A DNA stretch of 64,000 nt from Sphingomicrobium lutaoense (lineage in GTDB: Bacteria; Pseudomonadota; Alphaproteobacteria; Sphingomonadales; Sphingomonadaceae): the NCBI RefSeq assembly GCF_014195685.1, contig NZ_JACICF010000002.1, forward strand, positions 248,001 to 312,000, given 5' to 3'. The notes below the pieces were generated by a model that saw nothing but the letters and a program-made list of their open reading frames with translations, was not told the DNA's origin and did not search any database. Below are positions 57,694 through 64,000 of this stretch, piece after piece; position 1 is the first letter of the stretch, and every line of letters begins with the position of its first letter. The translations under genes were made by a program, and so were the position numbers.

Positions 57694-58232
57694 ACAATCT
57701 TCTTCCCACCGCGCTCGTCGCGCTGGTCGGGATCGGCGCGATCGATTGGGCGCTCACCCCCGCTTACGCGCCGCCGAAGGAAGCCCCGCCCGCAGCCGAA
57801 AGCCACGCGCCCGCGCATCCCGAGGCGCGCCCCTTCGACGCCCATGCCGACGCGATGGCCGCGGTCGATGCCGCGCTCGCCCGCGCGTCGCGGCGCGGCA
57901 CCCATGTCCTTCTCGTGATGGGTGCCAATTGGTGCCACGACAGCCGCGGCCTCGCAGGACTGTTCGAAACCCCCGACATGGCCTCGTTGATCGAGGAGCA
58001 TTTCGAATTGGTCTATGTCGATGCCGGTCGCCCGCGCGAGGAGGATGTCCACAATCTCCATGTCGCGCGCCGCTTCGGGGTCGAACGGCTCGAAGGCACC
58101 CCCAATCTCTTCATCCTCTCGGCGGAGGGCGAACTCTTGAACCCGCCCGAGGACGTCATCGGCTGGACCGATGCGGCCAGCCGCGATCCGGGCGACATCC
58201 GCGATTTTCTCCTCGCTCATCGCCTGCGCTGA
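57690..58232 (+). CDS. Thioredoxin-like protein with single active-site cysteine
   Basis: A 180-residue protein with an N-terminal hydrophobic segment (about 5-26, signal or anchor), a His/Ala/Pro-rich linker and a thioredoxin fold. The active-site region is [16 protein letters not shown], with one cysteine where thioredoxins have Cxx[21 protein letters not shown] and the cis-Pro segment GTPNLFIL follow. This WCxDS form is seen in thioredoxin-related families whose redox role is uncertain. It is coupled to ispG. Confidence 0.75.
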   Translation: MNNLLPTALVALVGIGAIDWALTPAYAPPKEAPPAAESHAPAHPEARPFDAHADAMAAVDAALARASRRGTHVLLVMGANWCHDSRGLAGLFETPDMASLIEEHFELVYVDAGRPREEDVHNLHVARRFGVERLEGTPNLFILSAEGELLNPPEDVIGWTDAASRDPGDIRDFLLAHRLR

Positions 58233-58264
58233 CACTCGACAGGGTGCAAGGGCCGGAGTAGCGG

Positions 58265-59161
58265 ATGGCCATGCAGCGCATCTCGCCTCTCCTTGCCTAT
58301 CTGGTCGCGATTCTCGCGGTCGGCTTCCTCTCGGGGATGGATGCCGCGATGAAGAAGGTCGGGCTCGAACATGGCGCACTCGCGGCGCTGTCGTGGCGCG
58401 CGCTCATCGCCGCTCCGCTCGTCGGCATGATCTATTTCTGGCTGCGCAAGGGCCCGCCCGGCCGCACCGCGCTTCGCTATCACTGGATGCGCGGGGTGCT
58501 GATGGTCCCGATGAGCATCGCTTTCTTCTGGGGTCTGAACCGCGTCCCGATGGCACAGGCGATCGCGCTGGCTTTCATCGCGCCGCTTCTCGCTCTGGTG
58601 CTGGCAGGCCCGATCCTCGGTGAACGGGTCGGCCCGCGCATCGTCGCGGGCTCGCTGCTCGCCTTCGCGGGCGTGCTCACCATTTTCGCAGGGCAGGCGC
58701 AGGCCGATCTCGGGCGCGACGCGATGCTCGGCAGCCTCTCGATCCTCGGCTCGGCCTGCCTCTATGCACTCAACATCCTTCTCATGCGACGCCAGTCGCA
58801 GTCGGCGGGGCCGTGGGAAATCGCCTTTTTCTATTTCGCGGTGGCGGGCCTCGGCTTCTGGATCGTCAATCTCTTCACCGGCCTGCCGCCCTTCCCGCAG
58901 GAATCGGCGGGAACGCTGGTCATCGCGACATTGCTCTCGATCGCCGGAATGCTCGGATTGGCCTGGGCCTATGCCCATGGCGAAGCCGCCTATCTTTCCT
59001 CGTCCGAATATTCGGGCTTCATCTGGGCGGCCTTCATCGGCTTCCTCGTCTTTGGCGAAATCCCCTCGCCCTGGACAATGGCGGGCGCGGTGGCAATCGT
59101 CACCGGCTGCTGGATCGCCGCGCGCACCCGCCGCGTCGATCATGCGATGGAAGCCGCCTGA
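58265..59161 (+). CDS. EamA/DMT family transporter
   Basis: A 298-residue protein with about ten hydrophobic helices in two EamA repeats (FLSGMDAAMKKVGLEHGALA, later AYLSSSEYSGFIWAAFIGFL). It belongs to the drug/metabolite exporters; the substrate is unknown. It is not a close copy of the DMT protein at 16277-17179. It lies 32 bases after the thioredoxin-like gene. Confidence 0.86.
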   Translation: MAMQRISPLLAYLVAILAVGFLSGMDAAMKKVGLEHGALAALSWRALIAAPLVGMIYFWLRKGPPGRTALRYHWMRGVLMVPMSIAFFWGLNRVPMAQAIALAFIAPLLALVLAGPILGERVGPRIVAGSLLAFAGVLTIFAGQAQADLGRDAMLGSLSILGSACLYALNILLMRRQSQSAGPWEIAFFYFAVAGLGFWIVNLFTGLPPFPQESAGTLVIATLLSIAGMLGLAWAYAHGEAAYLSSSEYSGFIWAAFIGFLVFGEIPSPWTMAGAVAIVTGCWIAARTRRVDHAMEAA

Positions 59162-59167
59162 TCTTTC

Positions 59168-59184
59168 CTTGTGACAAGTTGTGA
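59168..59184. promoter_or_regulatory. Palindrome/direct repeat before the third TonB receptor
   Basis: CTTGTGACAAG is an 11-base palindrome, and TTGTGAC recurs ten bases on, about 80 bases before the receptor gene. The TGACAAG element also occurs twice upstream of the receptor at 19980-22142. Confidence 0.4.
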
Positions 59185-59258
59185 CGCTTGCACCGCTTGT
59201 TTCCGGCGCGGCAGGCGGGCCACAAGATGCCTCTTTCCCATCCTTGCGGAGTGTAGCC

Positions 59259-61673
59259 ATGTTCCCGCGTACCGTTCTTGCCCTGCTCGCCGGCACCGCG
59301 CTCGCCGCACCGCTCGCCGCGCAGCAGGCCGAACCTTCGCAGGACCCGACGCAGGCCGGCGACCAAGAGGTCATCATCGTCGAGGCCCAGCGACCGCGCG
59401 GCAGCGCGCTCGGCGACATCGACCCCGAATATGTGCTCGACCCGCGCGACATCGCCGCCACCGGTGCCAACAACATCGAGGAACTGCTCGATGCCCTCGC
59501 GCCCGAGATCGGCTCGGTGCGCGGTCGCGGCGGGGGCGGGGGACGCCCGGTGCTGCTCGTCAACGGCAAGCGCATCTCGGGCTTTCGCGAATTGCGCAAC
59601 TTGCCTCCCGAAGCGATCGAGCGGATGGACATCCTGCCCGAGGAAACCGCGCTGCTCTACGGCTACAAGGCCGACCAGCGAGTGGTGAATTTCGTGCTGC
59701 GCGAGAATTTCCATTCGACCACGCTGGGTCTCGAAGGCCAATGGGCGACCGACGGCGGGCGCGAAGGCGGCGAACTGGATCTCGACCGGCTGATGCTGAA
59801 AGGCGGGGCGCGCACCAACATCTCGCTCGATGTGGAAGGCGATGCCCTGCTCCGCGAAAGCGAACGGGGCATCGCGCTCCAGCCGGTGCAGCTCGCCGAC
59901 ACCAGCCTCGATCCGCGCTCCTCGCGCAGCCTGCTGCCCGAACGGCGGATGGTGCGCCTCGATTTCAGCCATGCCCGCCCGATTGGCAATCTCAACGGCT
60001 CGGCCAGCCTCGAGGTCGAACAGAGTGAAAATGACAGCCTGCTCGGTCCTTCGTTCGCCGCCCTCACCCTGCCTGCCGACAGCCCCTATGCCCGCCAGCC
60101 CGAGGACGAGGACATCCTCCTCGCAAGCGGGCTTCCCGCGCTTGGCCGCGACAGCCGCACCCGCTCGGCCAATCTTGCCGCGGTCCTCAATGGCCCGCCC
60201 GCCGAATGGGGTTGGTCCACGACCCTGTCGGCGGCGCTCGCCGATCGGCGGACGCTCACCGATCGCGGCGCCGATGTCGCGGCTTTCCAGGACCGGCTCG
60301 ACGCGCTCGATCCCGCTGCCGATCCCTTCGCTTCGCCGGGCTTCAACGCTCTGGCGGTGGAGGAAGCCACTTCGCTCACCCGCAGCCTCGCCGCCGATGG
60401 CGTCTTGAACGGCACGCTCGGCGCGGCGACGCTCACGCTGCGCGCCAATTCAAGCTGGATGGCGATCGAAAGCGAAGGTTTTCGCGACGGTCAGCCGCTC
60501 GCCACCGACCTCTCGCGCCGCCGCAACGCCGCGGCCTTCAGCGCCGATGCCCCGGTCTTCGACAATCTCGGCCTCAACGCCAATGGCGAGGTGGAACATG
60601 TCTCGGACTTCGGAACGCTCACCAGCATCGGCGCGGGCTTCAACTGGAAACCCACGCGAAAACTCGACCTGATCGGCAGCTGGACGCGCGAAGAAGGCGC
60701 CCCCGGCCTTGGCCAACTGGGCGATCCGCGCATCGCCAGCCCCGCCACCCGCTTCTTCGATTTCGTGACCGGCGAAAGCCTGCTTGTCACCGCCATCTCG
60801 GGCGGCAATCCCGATCTTCTCGCTGACCGGCGCAACGTCTGGAAACTCGCCGCGGGCTGGCGCCTTCCCACCCGCACCGACCTCAACCTGCGCACCGAAT
60901 ATGTGCGCGAACGGATCGACGATCCCGCCGCTTCCTTCCCCGCCGCCAGCGCCGCGATCGAAGCCGCCTTCCCCGACCGCTTCGTGCGCGACGGGGACGG
61001 CACGCTCCTGCTGGTCGATCTCACCCCCGTCAATTTCGATGACCAGCGCCGCGACACGCTCCGCACCAGCCTAAATTGGAGCAAGAGCAGCGGCGGCCCC
61101 CGCGGCCCGCGCCGCGGCCCGCCCGGCCGCGGACGCGGCGGCCGCATCTATGCCGCTCTCTTCCACACGCTCACCCTCACCGACGACGTGCGCATTGCCC
61201 CGGGCCTCCCCCGTCTCGACTATCTCGGCGGCGAAGCCAAGGGCGGCACCGGCGGCCAGCCCCGCCACGAAATCGAAGCCCGCGCGGGCATCTTCAAGAA
61301 CGGCTTTGGCCTGCGCCTCTCGGGCGCCTGGCGCAGCGCCACCCGCGTCGACAGCGGCGATTCAAGCCTGCGCTTCGACGATTTCGCCACGATCGATCTG
61401 CGCGCCTTCGTCAATTTCAGCGACCGGCAGGGCCTCATCGAAAAGGCCCCCTGGCTCCGCGGAACCTCGCTCCGCCTCTCGGTCGACAATCTCTTCAACG
61501 CCCGCCCCGACGTGCGCGACGCGCAAGGCCTCGTGCCGACCCGCTACCAGCCCGCGCTCATCGAGCCCCTGGGCCGCACGGTCGGCATCGCGATCCGCAA
61601 GATTTTCGTCCCCAGCCGCTACACCCGGCCAAGCGGTCCCCCGCAAAGGGGCCGGGGCCAACGAGGCGACTAG
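59259..61673 (+). CDS. TonB-dependent receptor with RG-rich segments
   Basis: An 804-residue outer-membrane receptor. A signal peptide ends near PLAAQQ, a TonB-box-like QEVIIVEAQRPRG follows, then a plug with NNIEELLDALAPEIGSVRG, LLVNGKRISGFRELRNLPPE and LPEETALLYGYKADQRVVNF. The barrel carries an Arg/Gly/Pro-rich stretch around GGPRGPRRGPPGRGRGGRIY (about residues 610-630), and the C-terminus runs past the last likely strand (IAIRKIF) into a basic tail PSRYTRPSGPPQRGRGQRGD. Most receptors end with an aromatic residue, so this end is unusual. GGAG lies eleven bases before the ATG. Confidence 0.85.
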   Translation: MFPRTVLALLAGTALAAPLAAQQAEPSQDPTQAGDQEVIIVEAQRPRGSALGDIDPEYVLDPRDIAATGANNIEELLDALAPEIGSVRGRGGGGGRPVLLVNGKRISGFRELRNLPPEAIERMDILPEETALLYGYKADQRVVNFVLRENFHSTTLGLEGQWATDGGREGGELDLDRLMLKGGARTNISLDVEGDALLRESERGIALQPVQLADTSLDPRSSRSLLPERRMVRLDFSHARPIGNLNGSASLEVEQSENDSLLGPSFAALTLPADSPYARQPEDEDILLASGLPALGRDSRTRSANLAAVLNGPPAEWGWSTTLSAALADRRTLTDRGADVAAFQDRLDALDPAADPFASPGFNALAVEEATSLTRSLAADGVLNGTLGAATLTLRANSSWMAIESEGFRDGQPLATDLSRRRNAAAFSADAPVFDNLGLNANGEVEHVSDFGTLTSIGAGFNWKPTRKLDLIGSWTREEGAPGLGQLGDPRIASPATRFFDFVTGESLLVTAISGGNPDLLADRRNVWKLAAGWRLPTRTDLNLRTEYVRERIDDPAASFPAASAAIEAAFPDRFVRDGDGTLLLVDLTPVNFDDQRRDTLRTSLNWSKSSGGPRGPRRGPPGRGRGGRIYAALFHTLTLTDDVRIAPGLPRLDYLGGEAKGGTGGQPRHEIEARAGIFKNGFGLRLSGAWRSATRVDSGDSSLRFDDFATIDLRAFVNFSDRQGLIEKAPWLRGTSLRLSVDNLFNARPDVRDAQGLVPTRYQPALIEPLGRTVGIAIRKIFVPSRYTRPSGPPQRGRGQRGD

Positions 61674-62200
61674 CGCGCCTTGCAGCGAGCGATCGAATCC
61701 TCGATGATCTTGAGCGCATCCTCGCGCCCGCCCCACTTGCCGACCCGCACCCACTTCTCCTTCTCGAGATCCTTGTAGTGGGTGAAGAAATGCTCGATCT
61801 GCTCGACCACGATGGGCGGCAGGTCGCTATAATCCTCGACATTCTTGTAATAAGGCGAGACCTTGGTCACCGGCACGGCGAGCAGTTTCTCGTCGCCCCC
61901 CGCCTCGTCCTCGAGATGGAGCACGCCGACCGGCCGGGCGCGAATGACCGTCCCCGGCAACAGCGCCCAGCGCGTCATCACGAGGCAGTCGAGCGGATCG
62001 CCATCGTCGCACAGGGTCTGCGGCACGAAGCCGTAGTTGGCGGGATAGCGCATCGGGGTGTGGAGGATGCGGTCGACGAACATCGCCCCCGCTTCCTTGT
62101 CGAATTCATATTTCACCGGCTCGCCGCCGATCGGCACTTCGATGAAAACGTTCAGCTCGTGCGGGACATTGTCGCCCGCGGGAATCAGGTCGATGTTCAT
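61670..62200 (-). CDS. ppa: Inorganic pyrophosphatase
   Basis: A 176-residue soluble family I pyrophosphatase that hydrolyses PPi and pulls biosynthesis forward. The signature is DGDPLDCLVMT with its three metal-binding aspartates; VEIPIGGEPVKYEFDKEAG-type opening and HFFTHYKDLEKEKWVRVG near the end are typical. It is divergent from hisS and shares a CTAG stop overlap with the TonB receptor gene. Confidence 0.96.
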   Translation of the reverse strand: MNIDLIPAGDNVPHELNVFIEVPIGGEPVKYEFDKEAGAMFVDRILHTPMRYPANYGFVPQTLCDDGDPLDCLVMTRWALLPGTVIRARPVGVLHLEDEAGGDEKLLAVPVTKVSPYYKNVEDYSDLPPIVVEQIEHFFTHYKDLEKEKWVRVGKWGGREDALKIIEDSIARCKAR

Positions 62201-62339
62201 GGCCCCGCGCCTCTAACCCCTTCTTTTGCCAGCACAAGGGCTTTTTCGCCGGTTGCCTGCGCGGACGGGACGGTTCGCGCTCCATGTCGTGAGGGCTGGA
62301 AAGCGCGCCCGAGGCCAGCTAAGCGGCCCCTTTAGAGCC

Positions 62340-63632
62340 ATGACCAGATCTTCGCCTCCCCGCCCGATCAAGGGCACGCAAAGCCTTTACGGCGAACCCG
62401 CCGAGCGCTTCCACCATGTCATCGACTGTTTCGACCGGGTGCGCCGTCTCTACGGCTTCCGCCGCGTCGAGGTGCCGGTGTTCGAGGCAACGGGCGTGTT
62501 CGCGCGCACCATGGGCGAGACCACCGATGTCGTCTCCAAGGAGATGTGGTCCTTCGAAAGCCGCTCCGAAGGCTCGGTCACGCTGCGCCCCGAATTTACC
62601 GCGGGCATCGCGCGCGCCTTCCTTTCCGAGGGCTGGCAGCAGCATGTCCCGATGAAGGTCGCGGTCCACGGCCCCGCCTTCCGCTACGAGCGCCCGCAGA
62701 AGGGCCGCTACCGCCAGTTCCATCAACTGGATGCCGAGGTGATCGGCAGCGACGATCCGCTGGTCGATGTCGAACTGCTCGCGTTCGGCGCCCAGCTGCT
62801 CGAGGAGTTGGGGATCGAGGGCGTGACCTTGCGCCTCAACACGCTCGGCGATGCGCAGAGCCGCGACAATTGGCGCGCCGCGCTCATCGAGCATTTCTCG
62901 GCGCATCGCGATGAATTGTCCGAGGACAGCCGCGACCGGCTCGAGCGCAATCCGCTGCGCATCCTCGATTCCAAGGACCCGCGCGACCGGCCGTTCGCGC
63001 AAAGCGCGCCGACCATGCAATTGTCGAGCGAGGCCGAGGATTTCTTCGGCCAGGTACGTGCGGGCCTCGACGCCGCGGGCATCGCCTATCAGCTCGACCC
63101 CCATCTCGTTCGCGGGCTCGACTATTATCGCCATACTGCCTTCGAATTCGTCACCGACAGGCTCGGCGCGCAAGGCACCGTGCTCGCGGGCGGGCGCTAT
63201 GACGGACTCATCGAGGCTCTGGGCGGTCCCCATGTCCCGGCGGTCGGCTGGGCGGCAGGGATCGAACGGCTTGCCATGCTTCTCGACCGCGACGTGAGCG
63301 AGCGGATCGAGGCGGCGATCCTGCCGATGGGCGAGGAAGCGCGCCTCGCCGCGATCCACGCCGCGACGCGGCTGCGCGCCGAGGGCATCTCGGCCGAGAT
63401 CTTCGCCAGCGGCAAGCTCGGCAAGCGGATGAGCCGTGCCGACCAGGCCGGTGCCCTGGCGGCAATCGTGATCGGCGAGGAAGAAGTGACCTCGGGCCAA
63501 TATCAATATAAGCATCTCGCCAGCGGCGAGCAGCGCGCCCTCGACATGGAGGCGATCATCGACGCGCTCGTCGACGAAGCCGCCGAACGCGACCTTTCCT
63601 CCTTCGAAGCCGATCTTGGAGACCATGACTGA
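62340..63632 (+). CDS. hisS: Histidyl-tRNA synthetase
   Basis: A 430-residue class II synthetase charging tRNA-His. Motif 1 is near the [13 protein letters not shown] opening, motif 2 is [19 protein letters not shown], and the histidine-specific loops are [15 protein letters not shown] and AGGRYDGL. The anticodon-binding domain follows ([19 protein letters not shown]). ATG 62340 gives [14 protein letters not shown], and no Shine-Dalgarno is clear. The stop overlaps prfA (TGATG). Confidence 0.95.
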   Translation: MTRSSPPRPIKGTQSLYGEPAERFHHVIDCFDRVRRLYGFRRVEVPVFEATGVFARTMGETTDVVSKEMWSFESRSEGSVTLRPEFTAGIARAFLSEGWQQHVPMKVAVHGPAFRYERPQKGRYRQFHQLDAEVIGSDDPLVDVELLAFGAQLLEELGIEGVTLRLNTLGDAQSRDNWRAALIEHFSAHRDELSEDSRDRLERNPLRILDSKDPRDRPFAQSAPTMQLSSEAEDFFGQVRAGLDAAGIAYQLDPHLVRGLDYYRHTAFEFVTDRLGAQGTVLAGGRYDGLIEALGGPHVPAVGWAAGIERLAMLLDRDVSERIEAAILPMGEEARLAAIHAATRLRAEGISAEIFASGKLGKRMSRADQAGALAAIVIGEEEVTSGQYQYKHLASGEQRALDMEAIIDALVDEAAERDLSSFEADLGDHD

Positions 63633-64000
63633 TGCCCAGGGTTTCGGACGACCGTATCGCCGCGATCGAAGCGAAAAAGGCCGAGCTGTCGCAAGCGATG
63701 GCAGCAGGCGACCTCGCGCCCGAGGATTTCGTTCGCCTGTCGAAGGAATATGCCCAGATCGAACCCGTCGCCGCGGCCGCGCGCGAAGTGCGCCGCCTGC
63801 GCGCCGAACGGGCCTCGCTCCAGGAAATGACCCGCGATGCCGATGCCGAGATGCGCGCGATGGCCGAGGAAGAGCTCGAGGAAATCGACGAGCGCCTGCC
63901 GCGCGCCGAACAGAAGCTCGCGGTTCAATTGCTGCCCAAGGACGCCGCCGACGATCGCCCCGCGATGCTCGAAGTGCGCGCCGGCACTGGCGGTGACGAA
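63632..64000 (+). CDS. prfA: Peptide chain release factor 1, 3' truncated
   Basis: The first 123 residues of RF1, which reads UAG and UAA stops. It begins [19 protein letters not shown] and contains the helical domain 1 ([20 protein letters not shown]) and the start of domain 2 ([19 protein letters not shown] then TGGDE). The PxT and GGQ motifs lie outside the window. It is translationally coupled to hisS. Confidence 0.93.
   Translation, partial: MPRVSDDRIAAIEAKKAELSQAMAAGDLAPEDFVRLSKEYAQIEPVAAAAREVRRLRAERASLQEMTRDADAEMRAMAEEELEEIDERLPRAEQKLAVQLLPKDAADDRPAMLEVRAGTGGDE

Overview
This window is a dense, GC-rich stretch of bacterial chromosome. Gene content and order point to an alphaproteobacterium of the Sphingomonadales. 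The signs are three TonB-dependent receptors, DivK, a ubiquinol-cytochrome c chaperone paired with a DUF177 protein, COQ9, SOUL, DUF3572 and an rnd-lptCAB-rpoN cluster. This placement is inferred from gene families, not from an alignment. I see no insertion sequence, integrase, prophage, CRISPR array, rRNA or tRNA. Codon use looks uniform. The longest gap without a gene is about 250 bases, so the window reads as core chromosome.

Layout from left to right. 1-1.6 kb: end of ftsX, a DUF218 protein and plsC. 1.6-6.7 kb (minus): prs, rpmI-rplT and pheST, with an intrinsic terminator wedged between rplT and pheS. 6.8-10.8 kb (plus): nadE, two small lipoproteins and gltX. 10.8-14.5 kb (plus): a riboflavin operon of a small membrane protein, ribD, ribE, a ribB fusion and ribH. 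14.5-16.2 kb (minus): SOUL protein and an Old Yellow Enzyme. 16.3-20 kb (plus): DMT transporter, COQ9 and feoAB. 20-24 kb: TonB receptor, ssb, DUF177, cytochrome chaperone and bamE. 24.5-31 kb: tryptophan dioxygenase with a kynureninase-like enzyme, a TetR regulator, and a TonB receptor with an MFS transporter. 31-39.6 kb: dnaN, recF, a DEAD-box helicase, DUF2254 and gyrB. 39.6-43.6 kb (minus): rpoN, lptB, lptA, lptC and an RNase D. 43.8-49 kb: a double cold-shock-domain protein, GNAT, ATP-dependent DNA ligase, Dps, rpmG (55 codons) and divK. 48.2-56.5 kb: small housekeeping enzymes, an SPFH/ribbon-helix-helix/membrane trio, an exported S1/P1 nuclease and two isoaspartyl peptidases. 56.6-64 kb: ispG, a thioredoxin-like protein, a DMT transporter, a TonB receptor, ppa, hisS and the start of prfA.

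Genes are packed by translational coupling. Many neighbours overlap by ATGA or TGATG, and five of twelve convergent pairs end on the same CTAG, each reading TAG on its own strand. Several genes have no Shine-Dalgarno sequence but carry a -10-like hexamer 6-9 bases before the start codon, suggesting leaderless mRNAs.

The most unusual signals concern expression control. Riboflavin synthase appears to start at AUC behind a strong Shine-Dalgarno and lies in frame with ribD across one TAA. The next gene is a DHBP synthase with an N-terminal helix-turn-helix domain and a cysteine-less GTP cyclohydrolase II-like tail, and an 18-base palindrome lies just before its start. Intrinsic terminators directly abut the ribosome-binding sites of pheS and of the DEAD-box helicase gene, which looks like transcription attenuation.
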